From Actinomycetes bacterium (GTDB lineage: Bacteria > Actinomycetota > Actinomycetes > Actinomycetales > Cellulomonadaceae): a stretch of DNA of 41,126 nucleotides. Within the stretch, counting starts at the first letter, position 1, and each line of letters opens with the position of its first letter. Under the pieces are notes generated by a model, which saw only the letters and a list, made by a program, of their open reading frames with translations, ran no database searches and was not told the origin of the DNA. Both the position numbers and the translations under genes were made by a program. Shown piece after piece: positions 7,736 to 16,057 of the stretch. The stretch is taken from assembly GCA_021793675.1 (NCBI GenBank), contig JAJYSG010000017.1:1-41126 (forward strand). Reading direction: 5' to 3'.

Positions 7736-8388
7736 CGCCGCCCTCGCGCCCACGGCGTGGCCAGCCGCCCGGCGAGCCACAGCAGCACGTCCGCGACGAA
7801 CGCGACCGCGAGCGTCAGCACGGTCGCGGTGACGATCTCCGCCCGGTAGAGGCTGGTGAAGCCGCGGTACATGAGCTGACCGAGCCCGCCGTAGCCGACC
7901 ACCACCCCGATGGTCACCAGGGCGACGGTGCTCACGGTCGCCAGGCGCAGCCCGACGACGACCGACGGCAGCGCGTTGGGCAGCTGCACCGTCAGCAGGA
8001 TGCGCGTCGGGCTCTGCCCCAGCCCGCGTGCGGCGTCCGTCACCGCCGGGTCCACGCCGCGCAGCCCGACGAGCACGTTGCGCACCAGCACCAGCAGCGC
8101 GTACACGACCAGCCCGACGAGGACCGTGGTGCGCCGGTCCCGCAGCGCCGGGTAGAGCACCGCGAACAGCGCGAGCGAGGGGATGGTGTACAGCACGCCC
8201 GACGTGCCGATGACCAGCCCGGACAGCCGAGGGTGGCGGAACGCGACGAGCGCCAGCGGCACCGCCACGAGCGTGGCGATCGCCACGGCCTCGACCGTCA
8301 GCAGCACGTGCTGGGTCAGGGCCGTGGTGATGTCGTCGCGGTTCGCCTGGACGTAGGCCCACGAGAACCACGGGTTGGGGGCACCCAC
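7732..8388 (-). CDS. Osmoprotectant ABC transporter permease 1
   Basis: A 218-residue permease and first gene of the minus-strand importer operon. The N-terminus WFSWAYVQANRDDI and the EAA loop VDPAVTDAARGLGQSPTRIL identify the OpuBB/YehY-like group. VVVGYGGLGQLMYRGF is the second conserved block. The GTG at 8388 was chosen because a TANNNT box (TACCGT, 8395-8400 on this strand) places the transcription start exactly on it; no ribosome-binding site is visible. It couples to the second permease by an ATGA overlap. Confidence 0.88.
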   Translation of the reverse strand: MGAPNPWFSWAYVQANRDDITTALTQHVLLTVEAVAIATLVAVPLALVAFRHPRLSGLVIGTSGVLYTIPSLALFAVLYPALRDRRTTVLVGLVVYALLVLVRNVLVGLRGVDPAVTDAARGLGQSPTRILLTVQLPNALPSVVVGLRLATVSTVALVTIGVVVGYGGLGQLMYRGFTSLYRAEIVTATVLTLAVAFVADVLLWLAGRLATPWARGRR

Positions 8389-8394
8389 GGAGGC

Positions 8395-8400
8395 ACGGTA
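8395..8400 (-). promoter_or_regulatory. Putative -10 box of the permease operon
   Basis: TACCGT on the minus strand ends six bases before the GTG at 8388, consistent with a leaderless transcript. It lies in the 60-base divergent gap shared with the ATPase gene. Confidence 0.45.
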
Positions 8401-8434
8401 ACCGCCACGACCGACACGTGTCGGACGGCGCGGG

Positions 8435-8440
8435 TAGCGT
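8435..8440 (+). promoter_or_regulatory. Putative -10 box of the importer ATPase gene
   Basis: TAGCGT ends eight bases before the GTG at 8449, which lacks a ribosome-binding site. Together with the divergent box at 8395-8400 it would let one regulator control both importer transcripts. Confidence 0.4.
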
Positions 8441-8448
8441 CGACGTCC

Positions 8449-9474
8449 GTGAGCCTGGAGACCTTCGCGCGTCCCGGCACGGCGGCGATCGAGTTCCGGG
8501 GCGCGCGCGCCGAGTACGGCGACGGCACGGTGGCCGTCGAGCACCTCGACCTCGTCGTGCGCGAGCACGAGCTGCTCGTGCTCGTCGGGCCCTCCGGCTG
8601 CGGCAAGTCGACCACGCTGCGGATGGTCAACCGGCTCGTGCCGCTGGCGGCCGGCCGGGTGCTCGTCGGCGGGCAGGACGTCGCGGTCGGGGACCCGGTG
8701 GCGCTGCGCCGGCGCATCGGCTACGTCATCCAGCACGTCGGGCTCTTCCCGCACCGCACGGTCGCCGCCAACGTCGGCACCGTGCCGACGCTGCTGGGCT
8801 GGGGCCGGGACCGGGTGCGGGCGCGCACCGCGGAGATGCTCGAGCTGGTCGGCCTGTCCCCGACGACGTACGCGCGGCGCTACCCGCACCAGCTGTCGGG
8901 CGGCGAGCAGCAGCGCGTCGGCGTCGCCCGGGCGCTCGCCGCGGACCCGCCGGTGCTGCTCATGGACGAGCCGTTCGGCGCCGTCGACCCCATCGGCCGG
9001 CGCCGGCTGCAGGAGGAGTTCTGGCGCATCCAGCGCGCCGTCGGCACCACCGTGATCTTCGTGACGCACGACGTCGACGAGGCGGTCCGGCTGGGCGACC
9101 GGGTCGTCGTGATGAGCCGTGGCGGCCACCCGGAGCAGGTGGCGGACGCGGTGACGCTGCTCGCCCGCCCGGCCTCCGGCATGGTGACCGACTTCGTCGG
9201 CGCCGGCCGCACCGCGCGGCTGCTGCCGATCACCGAGATCGAGCGGGCCGACCTCGAGCCGGCCGTGGGGCCGTCCGGCGGTCCGGCGCTGCGCCTGGGC
9301 GACCGCCTCGACGTTGCCCTGGCCGAGCTCGTCGCGCGCGACGCGGTCGACGTGACGGACGGCACGTCAGTGGTGGGACGGCTTACCCCGGACGGCGTGC
9401 TGCACGCGCTGCGCCGCGTCGTCGAGCGGGTGCCCGACGACGAGCAGGAGACCGCCGGCGCCGCCGGCGCATGA
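8449..9474 (+). CDS. Osmoprotectant ABC transporter ATP-binding protein (OpuCA/ProV-like)
   Basis: A 341-residue ATPase that should energise the divergently encoded permeases. It shows Walker A GPSGCGKSTT, signature LSGGEQQRVGVARAL, Walker B VLLMDEPFGAVDP and switch FVTHDVDEA. The QPQ-like VIQHVGLFPH loop is typical of betaine/choline importers. The C-terminal ~90 residues look like a single CBS-like unit (DRLDVALAELVARDAVDV) rather than the usual pair that senses ionic strength. The GTG start fits a leaderless transcript. DinB follows after 18 bases and may be cotranscribed. Confidence 0.92.
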   Translation: MSLETFARPGTAAIEFRGARAEYGDGTVAVEHLDLVVREHELLVLVGPSGCGKSTTLRMVNRLVPLAAGRVLVGGQDVAVGDPVALRRRIGYVIQHVGLFPHRTVAANVGTVPTLLGWGRDRVRARTAEMLELVGLSPTTYARRYPHQLSGGEQQRVGVARALAADPPVLLMDEPFGAVDPIGRRRLQEEFWRIQRAVGTTVIFVTHDVDEAVRLGDRVVVMSRGGHPEQVADAVTLLARPASGMVTDFVGAGRTARLLPITEIERADLEPAVGPSGGPALRLGDRLDVALAELVARDAVDVTDGTSVVGRLTPDGVLHALRRVVERVPDDEQETAGAAGA

Positions 9475-9492
9475 CGAGAAGGGGACCATGAC

Positions 9493-10017
9493 ATGCAGGT
9501 TGCCGATGTGCTCAAGGACGGGTTCGGCCGGATCCACGAGGGGGTGGAGCGGGTGCTGGGCGGGCTCGACCAGGCCACCTTGGGTGCCCGGGTCGACCCC
9601 GACGCCAACTCGATCGCGTGGCTGGTCTGGCACCTCACCCGGGTGCAGGACGACCACGTCGCCCAGGCCTTCGGCACCGACCAGGTGTGGCTCACCGAGG
9701 GCTGGGCGGAGCGGTTCGCGCTGCCGTTCCCGGTGGCCGACCACGGCTACGGGCACACCAGTGAGCAGGTGGCCGCGCTGTCGGGCGTCGACGGCGAGCT
9801 GCTGGCGGGCTACCACGAGGCGACCTGGCGGCGCACCGTGGAGCTGCTGGAGACCGTGACGGCCGAGGACCTGGACCGCGTCGTGGACACGCGCTGGACA
9901 CCCGCGGTCACGCTCGGCGTGCGGCTGGTGAGCGTGCTCGCCGACGACCTGCAGCACGTCGGGCAGGCCGCCTTCGTGCGTGGGTCGGTGGAACGGCAGG
10001 CCCGCGCGGGAATGTGA
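9493..10017 (+). CDS. DinB / DUF664 family protein
   Basis: A 174-residue four-helix-bundle protein of the DinB-like superfamily. The metal-binding His triad is visible in WLVWHLTRVQDDHV (two His) and DLQHVGQ (third). Actinobacterial members include mycothiol-dependent enzymes and unknown hydrolases; the DUF664-type N-terminus here favours the latter group. ATG 9493 has GAGAAGGGG upstream. It probably lies downstream of the ATPase transcript and 25 bases before the F420 reductase gene. Confidence 0.82.
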   Translation: MQVADVLKDGFGRIHEGVERVLGGLDQATLGARVDPDANSIAWLVWHLTRVQDDHVAQAFGTDQVWLTEGWAERFALPFPVADHGYGHTSEQVAALSGVDGELLAGYHEATWRRTVELLETVTAEDLDRVVDTRWTPAVTLGVRLVSVLADDLQHVGQAAFVRGSVERQARAGM

Positions 10018-10042
10018 CGCCCGCGCCGTCGTTGCACGTCAC

Positions 10043-10690
10043 ATGACCACCATCGGCTTCATCGGTTCCGGACACATCGGCTCGCAGCTCGCCCGGCTGG
10101 CGGTGGCCCACGGCTACGACGTCGTCCTCAGCAACTCGCGTGGCCCGCAGACGCTCGGCGACCTGGTCGACGAGCTCGGCCCGCACGCGCGTGCCGCGAC
10201 GCCCGCGGAGGCGGCGGCCGCCGCCGACCTGGCGGTGGTCACCATCCCGCTGCACGCGCTCGCGACGGTGCCGGTGGAGCCGCTGGCCGGCAAGGTCGTC
10301 ATCGACACCGACAACTACTACCCGCAGCGGGACGGTCAGGTCGCCGATCTGGACGACGAGACGACCACGGTGTCCGAGCTGCTGCAGCGGCACCTGCCCT
10401 CGTCGAAGGTGGTCAAGGCGTTCAACCACATCCTGTCGAGCGAGCTGACCACGGACGGCTCGCCCGCCGGGACGCCCGGCCGGCGGGCGCTCGTCGCGAT
10501 CTCGGACGACGAGGCCGCGCGCGCTCGGGTCGCGGCGCTCATCGACGAGCTCGGCTTCGACGCGGTCGAGGTGTCGCCGCTGTCCGAGGGGTGGCGCATC
10601 CAGCGCGACACCCCGGCCTACGGCGTCCGCCGCACCGCCGACGAGCTGCGTGCCGACCTGGCGGCCGCACAGCGGTACCGGGACATGTGA
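10043..10690 (+). CDS. NADPH-dependent F420 reductase family protein
   Basis: A 215-residue Rossmann protein that begins directly with the dinucleotide loop IGFIGSGHIGSQLARLA. The next loop, VVLSNSRGPQTL, has the Ser-Asn-Ser-Arg pattern that selects NADP. VVIDTDNYYPQRDG and VVKAFNHILSSEL are conserved in F420:NADP oxidoreductase relatives and NADP-binding ProC-like proteins. It probably moves hydride between NADPH and a flavin or deazaflavin, although related actinobacterial proteins are often of unproven substrate. No ribosome-binding site is clear. It converges on the FkbM gene. Confidence 0.85.
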   Translation: MTTIGFIGSGHIGSQLARLAVAHGYDVVLSNSRGPQTLGDLVDELGPHARAATPAEAAAAADLAVVTIPLHALATVPVEPLAGKVVIDTDNYYPQRDGQVADLDDETTTVSELLQRHLPSSKVVKAFNHILSSELTTDGSPAGTPGRRALVAISDDEAARARVAALIDELGFDAVEVSPLSEGWRIQRDTPAYGVRRTADELRADLAAAQRYRDM

Positions 10691-10765
10691 TGGCGACGCC
10701 CGGGCGGCTGCCGGACGCGGGGCCCGTGGCCGTGGCCGTCATCGTCGTGCCCGCGGCCGTCACCT

Positions 10766-10782
10766 CGCGGCCTCAGGCCGCG
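10766..10782. terminator. Hairpin at a convergent gene end
   Basis: A 7-bp perfect stem (CGCGGCC / GGCCGCG) encloses the three bases TCA, which are the stop codon of the minus-strand methyltransferase. It could terminate both converging transcripts. Confidence 0.4.
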
Positions 10783-11510
10783 GGCGCGCGGAACAGGACG
10801 TTGCGGCCGAGGATCCCGGGCTGCCAGCCGTCCGGCTCCCAGTGCGAGGGCGTGTAGCCGAGGTCCTTGAGCCGCTCCACGACGACGTCGACCGACGTGT
10901 CGAAGCGCTCCAGGTGCCGGTCCTCGAGCTCCAGCAGCAGGTGCGGCCGGAACCGCTCGAGAGTGGCACCGGCCCCGGCCAGCAGCCGGTCCTCGGCGCC
11001 CTCGACGTCGGCCTTGACGAGGTCCAGCCGCGGCAGGCGCAGCCGCCTGACGAGGTCGTCGAGCGTGTCGACCCGCACCGCGATGCTGCGGTGCCGCCGG
11101 AACTCGGCGTTCGAGCCGAGCCCGCTGGTCCCGTCCGCCAGGAACGTGCGCCCGCGGACGCGCACGAAGCCGCGGCTGGGCTGGGACAGGTGCCCGGCCC
11201 CTGGCGCGTCGCCGAGCGCCAGCCGGTGGACCGTCACGTTGCGCGCGCCGACGAGCCCCCGGCCGAACCGCAGCAGGCGGCCGAGGTCGGGCTGCGGCTC
11301 GACGGCGTGCACGGCGCCCGCCGATCCGACGAGGTCGGCGAGCGACCAGGTGTACAGCCCGAACTCCGCACCGACGTCGATGCACACCGCGCCCGGCCCG
11401 ATCAGGGTGTCCAGGCCGAGGACCTCGTCCTCGACGAAGGGTGCCCGGCGTGCGCCGGCGCGCAGGGCCGCAGCCAGCGCGGAGAGGCGTCGTGGGGAGC
11501 GAGGCGGCAC
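10773..11510 (-). CDS. FkbM family methyltransferase
   Basis: A 245-residue SAM-dependent methyltransferase. The SAM loop is VCIDVGAEFGLYTWSL, the acidic residue binding ribose is in VHAVEPQPD, and the family motif LVKADVEGAED is present with LLELEDRH near the end. FkbM relatives O-methylate sugars and polyketides; the substrate here is unknown. GTG 11510 was chosen because TAGTGT (11518-11523, minus strand) lies seven bases upstream; GTG 11519 is an alternative. It stands alone after the ABC exporter terminator. Confidence 0.85.
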   Translation of the reverse strand: MPPRSPRRLSALAAALRAGARRAPFVEDEVLGLDTLIGPGAVCIDVGAEFGLYTWSLADLVGSAGAVHAVEPQPDLGRLLRFGRGLVGARNVTVHRLALGDAPGAGHLSQPSRGFVRVRGRTFLADGTSGLGSNAEFRRHRSIAVRVDTLDDLVRRLRLPRLDLVKADVEGAEDRLLAGAGATLERFRPHLLLELEDRHLERFDTSVDVVVERLKDLGYTPSHWEPDGWQPGILGRNVLFRAPAA

Positions 11511-11517
11511 GTCCTGC

Positions 11518-11523
11518 ACACTA
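11518..11523 (-). promoter_or_regulatory. Putative -10 box of the FkbM gene
   Basis: TAGTGT on the minus strand, seven bases before GTG 11510, consistent with a leaderless start. Confidence 0.35.
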
Positions 11524-11580
11524 ACGAAGCCCGCCGGGAGCGGCACGACCGGTGCCTGAGGTGAGTCACGACGCGCCGCG

Positions 11581-11600
11581 AGGGTGCGTCGGCGCACCCT
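11581..11600. terminator. Hairpin after the ABC exporter operon
   Basis: A perfect 8-bp stem AGGGTGCG / CGCACCCT with a TCGG loop lies 20 bases beyond the permease stop (minus strand). It is a likely terminator without a T-tract. Confidence 0.5.
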
Positions 11601-11620
11601 TCGTCGTCGGCCGGTGCCCG

Positions 11621-12391
11621 TCAGCGGACCGTCCAGCGGAACCAGCGCACCCCGACGTACCCGAACGCGATCGCGTAGACGAGGGACGCGACGAGCCCGA
11701 TCACCTGGTCGGACCCCCAGCCGACGCTGCCCGTCGCGGCGCTGTACAGGTTGGACAAGCCGCCGACCGGTGTCCATCCCGCGACGGTCTTGAACGTGCT
11801 CCCCAGCAGCCCGCTCGAGCCGATGAGGCCGACGACGAGCAGCAGCGCGAACAAGACCCGGCTGAGCGCGTTCACCTGGCCCGACGTCGACGTCAGGCCG
11901 ACGATGGCCTGCCCGATCGCCAGGAAGACCGCGGCCCCCAGCAGGGAGACGGCGAGCACCAGCAGCCAGGCGCCGATGCCGAACGTCAGGTGGTGACGCA
12001 GGCCCCCGAGCCCGAGGACCACCAGCGACATGACGAGCGAGAGGACGAGCTGCACGACGATCCGGCTCACGGACACCGTCCACATGGGGACCGGCGTCAC
12101 GCGCATCCGCTGGAAGACGCCGCTCTCGCGGTCCCGGGCCACGGCCATCGGGTAGCCGAACCGACAGGCCGCCATGAGCCCGTACGTGATGGACAGGCCG
12201 ATGAGGTACCCCGGGTCGAGGACCTGGCGGCGCCCGCCGCCGGCGCCGGTGATGAACAGGATCGCGACCGGCAGCACGATCGACAGCAGCAGCGCCTGCC
12301 GGTTGCGCAGCAGCACGGTGGCGTCCGCGCGCAGCAGGGTGCGCAGCGCCAGCCCGGTGGGCGGGGGCCTGAGGAGCGCGGTGTCAGTCAC
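11621..12391 (-). CDS. ABC-2 type transporter permease
   Basis: A 256-residue membrane protein with about six helices. After a short Pro-rich N-terminus the motif LLRADATVLLRNRQALLL leads into helix 1. The cytosolic loop AVARDRESGVFQRMRVTPVP is diagnostic of ABC-2 permeases of the DrrB/NodJ kind. It pairs with the ATPase whose 3' end overlaps its start by eight bases. The exported substrate (drug, lipid or polysaccharide) is unknown. Confidence 0.9.
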   Translation of the reverse strand: MTDTALLRPPPTGLALRTLLRADATVLLRNRQALLLSIVLPVAILFITGAGGGRRQVLDPGYLIGLSITYGLMAACRFGYPMAVARDRESGVFQRMRVTPVPMWTVSVSRIVVQLVLSLVMSLVVLGLGGLRHHLTFGIGAWLLVLAVSLLGAAVFLAIGQAIVGLTSTSGQVNALSRVLFALLLVVGLIGSSGLLGSTFKTVAGWTPVGGLSNLYSAATGSVGWGSDQVIGLVASLVYAIAFGYVGVRWFRWTVR

Positions 12392-13163
12392 GGATCTCGT
12401 CCCCTGTCAGGCCGATGAAGACGTCCTCGAGCGTGACCTCGCCGTGTGCGGCGCGGAGCACGCGGGGGTCGTCCTTGTGCTGCGCGACGAGCTCGGCCGG
12501 CGTGCCGAGGGCGACGAGCCGTCCCTGGTCGATGATCGCGACCCGGTCGCAGACCGCCTGGGCCTCCTCCATCGAGTGCGTCGTCAGCAGGACGGAGCCG
12601 CCGTCGCCGCGCGCCCGCTCGATCTGCGACCACAGCTGGCGGCGCGCCTGCGGGTCCAGGCCGGCGGTCGGCTCGTCGAGCAGCAGCAGCGGCGGGTCGT
12701 GCAGCATCGCGACGAGCAGCGAGAAGCGCTGCTGCTGGCCACCGGACGTCTGGCGGAACCGCTTGCCGGCCTCGCCGTCCAGCCCGGCCCGGTGCAGCCG
12801 CGCGCCCAGCTCCTCCGCCGGCAGCCGGAGCCCGTACAGGCCGGCGTAGAGCCGCAGGATCTCGGTCAGCGTGAGCTCGGCCTGGAAGCTCGAGGCCTGC
12901 AGCTGGACGCCGATGAGCGCACGGACCGCGAGCGGATCGTCGGCGGCGTCGCGTCCGACGACCCGCACCGCGCCAGCCGCGGGCCGTAGCAGCCCCTCGA
13001 CGGCCGACAACGTGCTCGTCTTGCCCGCGCCGTTCGGTCCAAGCAGCCCGAAGATCTCGCCGCGCCGCACCGCGAGGCTCAGGCCGTCGACCGCGGTGCG
13101 CGATCCGTACCGCACCACGAGGCCCTCGACGTCGAGGATCGCGGCGCTGCCCTGGTCGGTCAT
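12384..13163 (-). CDS. ABC transporter ATP-binding protein (exporter)
   Basis: A 259-residue ATPase, first in a two-gene operon. It shows Walker A GPNGAGKTS, a degenerate signature QTSGGQQQRFSLLVAML, Walker B LLLLDEPTAGLDP and the switch region TTHSMEEAQAVCDRVAII. It belongs to the CcmA/DrrA-like exporter ATPases. ATG 13163 has GGAAGG eight bases upstream; longer in-frame starts give a low-complexity Arg/Pro N-terminus and were rejected. The overlap with the permease implies fixed stoichiometry. Confidence 0.93.
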   Translation of the reverse strand: MTDQGSAAILDVEGLVVRYGSRTAVDGLSLAVRRGEIFGLLGPNGAGKTSTLSAVEGLLRPAAGAVRVVGRDAADDPLAVRALIGVQLQASSFQAELTLTEILRLYAGLYGLRLPAEELGARLHRAGLDGEAGKRFRQTSGGQQQRFSLLVAMLHDPPLLLLDEPTAGLDPQARRQLWSQIERARGDGGSVLLTTHSMEEAQAVCDRVAIIDQGRLVALGTPAELVAQHKDDPRVLRAAHGEVTLEDVFIGLTGDEIRD

Positions 13164-13312
13164 GGGACCGCCTTCCCTGCCCACCGGTGGTGGCGATGAC
13201 GCGCATGGTGCCAGGCCTGGCTGTGATCGGTGGGGGGCTGCGCGTCGCGGGGCGCGAGGCGGACCTTCGTCCTTCCGCGTGCGGTACCGGGGGGCGCACC
13301 CTGAGTCCACAG

Positions 13313-13328
13313 ATCAACTAAGCTTGAT
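13313..13328. promoter_or_regulatory. ArsR-type operator, ATCAA-N6-TTGAT
   Basis: A perfect inverted repeat ATCAA CTAAGC TTGAT sits 30 bases before the ATG at 13358. The same TCAA-N6-TTGA core occurs at the arsR promoter at 18109-18122. It also overlaps TAAGCT (13319-13324), a possible -10. ArsR/SmtB repressors are known to bind inverted repeats of this form; actual binding is inferred. Confidence 0.5.
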
Positions 13329-13357
13329 ACAAGATCACCTGAAGCAGAGGAAATGAC

Positions 13358-13741
13358 ATGACGACCGAGAACGCGCCGAGCGTCGACCAGGTCCTGAGGA
13401 ACATGACCGCGTCGCTGAACGGCCACATCCCCCCGGCCATCCAGCACGCGGCCACCGTGATGCCCGCGCTGGTGGTGCGGCATGCGCAGGACAGCGCGTT
13501 CGCGATGCCGCCGCAGGGCGGGGCTCTGACGAACGAGACCCGTACCCTGATCTACCTCGGCATCGCGCTGGCCACCGGCAGCCGTGCCTGCGTCGACGCG
13601 ATGACGGACAAGGCCCTGACCCTGGGCATCGCGCGGGAGAAGCTGCTGGAGACGTTCACGATCGCCCGGTTCGCCGAGGCGACCCGGGTGCTCGGCAACG
13701 CCGAGTCGCTGCTCGCGACGCTCGACGACGACCGGAGCTGA
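13358..13741 (+). CDS. Carboxymuconolactone decarboxylase-like protein with altered active site
   Basis: A 127-residue single-domain CMD/AhpD-fold protein with GALTNETRTLIYLGIALAT and the helix after it. Peroxidase members of this fold have Cys-x2-Cys-x3-His. Here the corresponding residues are Ser75, Cys78 and Met82, so the AhpD disulfide mechanism is unlikely. A binding role or another decarboxylase-like chemistry remains open. ATG 13358 has AGAGG upstream. The gene is divergent from the ABC exporter operon and carries an ArsR-type operator, suggesting induction by a metal(loid) or thiol stress. Confidence 0.8.
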   Translation: MTTENAPSVDQVLRNMTASLNGHIPPAIQHAATVMPALVVRHAQDSAFAMPPQGGALTNETRTLIYLGIALATGSRACVDAMTDKALTLGIAREKLLETFTIARFAEATRVLGNAESLLATLDDDRS

Positions 13742-13770
13742 CCGGCCCCCACCCGTCGGTCGGGGGGTCA
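13739..13770. terminator. Hairpin joining two convergent stop codons
   Basis: TGACC and GGTCA form the stem base, followed after a two-base bulge by a C-run pairing with a G-run. The 5' TGA is the CMD stop and the 3' TCA is the thiD stop, so both genes end inside the same stem. Confidence 0.45.
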
Positions 13771-14574
13771 CTGCCCCCAGAGCGCGTGGAAGTGGTGCAC
13801 CGGGCCGTGCCCGTGTCCGATCTCGAGCTCGTCGGCCCGGCGCAGCGCCTGGGTGAGCCAGGCCTTGGCGTCGCGCGCGGTCTCCACCCAGTCCGGCCGG
13901 CGTGGGCGCAGCGCCGCGAGCGCCGACGAGAGCGTGCAGCCGGTCCCGTGCGTGTTCGCCGTCGGCACCCGCGGCGCTGCGAGCAGCGTGGTGCCGTGCT
14001 CGTCGACCAGCACGTCCACGGACGTGTCGCCGCCGAGGTGGCCACCCTTGAGCAGCACCCGGGGAGCGCCCAGCGCCCGGAGGGCCGCAGCCTGGTCCGC
14101 CATCTCGTCGACGTCCACGGCGACCGGCCCGCCGAGCAGCACCGCCGACTCGCCGAGGTTCGGGGTGATGACCGAGCTCAGCGGCAGCAGCATGCGGACC
14201 GCGGCGACGGCGTCGTCGGCGAGCAGCCGGTCACCGCTGGTGGCTACCATCACGGGGTCGAGCACGACGATCCCCGGGGCATGCCTGACAAGGAACTCCC
14301 GCACCGCGTCGGCGACCGCCGCGTCGGCGAGCATGCCGATCTTGATCGCGTCGATGCGGACGTCCGCGACCAGTGTCTCGAGCTGGCGCGTGACGAACTC
14401 GGCGGGGACCACGTGCACGCCGGTGACGCCGGTCGTGCTCTGCGCGGTCAGCGCGGTGATGACGCTCGTACCGAAGGCGCCCAGGGCGCTGAACGTCTTG
14501 AGGTCCGCCTGGATGCCGGCCCCCCCGGACGGGTCGCTGCCTGCGATGGTCAGCGCGACGGGTGGGCGCGTCAC
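13768..14574 (-). CDS. thiD: Hydroxymethylpyrimidine/phosphomethylpyrimidine kinase
   Basis: A 268-residue ribokinase-family enzyme that phosphorylates HMP to HMP-P and then HMP-PP for thiamine synthesis. The N-terminal substrate loop is [20 protein letters not shown], and the catalytic anion hole is [15 protein letters not shown] with the conserved Cys. [15 protein letters not shown] is also typical. The GTG start overlaps the thiE stop by four bases (GTGA). It is the last gene of the riboswitch-controlled operon. Confidence 0.95.
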   Translation of the reverse strand: MTRPPVALTIAGSDPSGGAGIQADLKTFSALGAFGTSVITALTAQSTTGVTGVHVVPAEFVTRQLETLVADVRIDAIKIGMLADAAVADAVREFLVRHAPGIVVLDPVMVATSGDRLLADDAVAAVRMLLPLSSVITPNLGESAVLLGGPVAVDVDEMADQAAALRALGAPRVLLKGGHLGGDTSVDVLVDEHGTTLLAAPRVPTANTHGTGCTLSSALAALRPRRPDWVETARDAKAWLTQALRRADELEIGHGHGPVHHFHALWGQ

Positions 14575-15251
14575 CGCGCGCCCACCCGGCACTCGTCCCA
14601 CGCCCGGCGCAGCCGTGACGTCGCGGCGCCGACATCCGCCTGCCCGCAGATCGCGCTGATCACCGCGACGCCGGCAGCCCCGGTGGCGGCCGCCGCCTCG
14701 ACCCGGGCGGCGTCGATCCCGCCGATCGCGACGCACGGCCACGGGCTCGCCGCGGTCAGCTCACGCAGCACCCCGAGGCCGCCGGCCGGGGCGGCGTCCG
14801 CCTTCGAGCCGGTGGGCCAGACCGGCCCGACGCCGAGGTAGTCCAGCGCGTCGAGCGGCAGCGCCGTGGCCGCCCGGACGTGCTCGGCGGTCTGCACCGA
14901 CAGGCCGAGGTAGGCGTCCGGGCCGAGCGCCGCGCGGGCCTCCAGCACGCCGACGTCACCCTGACCGACGTGCCCGCCGTCGGCGCCGATGGGCCCGACC
15001 AGGTCCACCCGGTCGTTGACGAGGAGCGGCACGCCCGTGCCGACGAGCGCGGCGACGAGAGTCCGGCCGAGCGCGACGAGCTCCCGGTCCGACGCGTCGG
15101 GGTCGCGCAGCTGGACCACCGTCACGCCGGCCGCCACCGCTGCGGCGACCGTGGCAGGCACGCCGGCAGCGCCGCACCGGCCGGTGTCGGTGACCAGGTA
15201 GAGGGACAGGTCGAGCGGGCGGCGGGAGCCGGCGGTGGCAGCGCTGCCCAT
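14571..15251 (-). CDS. thiE: Thiamine-phosphate synthase
   Basis: A 226-residue TIM-barrel enzyme that condenses HMP-PP and thiazole phosphate to thiamine phosphate. Conserved motifs are [21 protein letters not shown], the substrate loop [20 protein letters not shown], and [15 protein letters not shown]. The ATG overlaps the thiM stop by one base (TGATG). Compared with bacterial ThiE (about 210 residues) it is of normal length. Confidence 0.95.
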   Translation of the reverse strand: MGSAATAGSRRPLDLSLYLVTDTGRCGAAGVPATVAAAVAAGVTVVQLRDPDASDRELVALGRTLVAALVGTGVPLLVNDRVDLVGPIGADGGHVGQGDVGVLEARAALGPDAYLGLSVQTAEHVRAATALPLDALDYLGVGPVWPTGSKADAAPAGGLGVLRELTAASPWPCVAIGGIDAARVEAAAATGAAGVAVISAICGQADVGAATSRLRRAWDECRVGAR

Positions 15252-16057
15252 CAGCCCAGCCTGACCTCGGCGGCGAGGGTGGCCGGCGTGAGCAGGCTCA
15301 GCTCGTCGAGGAGGGCGGAGGCGAACCCGCCGGGGCCTCGGGTGGTGGCGACCGCATGCTCCGCGCTGACCGTGAGCATCGCGGTGGCGGCGACCGCCGC
15401 CAGCAGCGGGTCGTCGACGGCCGCCGCGAAGCCCGCCATGAGCGCGCCGAGCGAGCAGCCGACCCCGGTGACCCGCGTCAACCACTCGTGCCCGTTGCTG
15501 ACGAGCACCATCCGGTCGCCGTCCGTGAGGTGGTCGGTGGGGCCGCTGACGGCCACGACCGTCATCCGGTCCCGTGCCAGCGTGCGCGCGACGCCGGCCG
15601 CCGCCTCCGGCGAGTCGGTGGCGTCCACCCCCTTGCCGCCGGCGCCTCCCGCGAGCGCCAGCACCTCGGAGGCGTTACCGCGCACGATGGTCGGCGCGGA
15701 CGCCCCGAGCAGCTCGATCGCCAGATCGGTGCGCCAGCGCAGCCCACCGGCGGCGACCGGGTCCAGCACCCACGGGGTGCCCGCGTCCGCGGCGGCAGCC
15801 GCCGCGAGCCGCATCGCGCCGGCCGTCTCGTCGTACGGGGTGCCGAGGTTCACCAGGACGCCGCCGGCGATCCGGGCGAAGTCGCCGGCCTCGTGCGCGT
15901 TGTCGACCATGGCCGGCGCCGCGCCCGCGGCGAGCAAGAGGTTGGCCGTCCACTGCGCGACCACGATGTTGGTCAGGCACTGCACCAGCGGCGTGGTGTC
16001 GCGGAATGCCTCCAGCGCGTCGCCGACCGCGACCGTGGTCACCGTGCTCCTGGTCAT
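15251..16057 (-). CDS. thiM: Hydroxyethylthiazole kinase
   Basis: A 268-residue ribokinase-like enzyme that salvages the thiazole moiety. It shows VQCLTNIVVAQWTANLLLAA, VLDPVAAGGLRWR, the ATP loop VRGNASEVLALAGG and the catalytic TGVGCSLGALMAGF with the conserved Cys. The start overlaps the permease stop by four bases. Together with the permease it indicates salvage of external thiamine precursors, since no thiC or thiG is in the window. Confidence 0.95.
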   Translation of the reverse strand: MTRSTVTTVAVGDALEAFRDTTPLVQCLTNIVVAQWTANLLLAAGAAPAMVDNAHEAGDFARIAGGVLVNLGTPYDETAGAMRLAAAAAADAGTPWVLDPVAAGGLRWRTDLAIELLGASAPTIVRGNASEVLALAGGAGGKGVDATDSPEAAAGVARTLARDRMTVVAVSGPTDHLTDGDRMVLVSNGHEWLTRVTGVGCSLGALMAGFAAAVDDPLLAAVAATAMLTVSAEHAVATTRGPGGFASALLDELSLLTPATLAAEVRLG

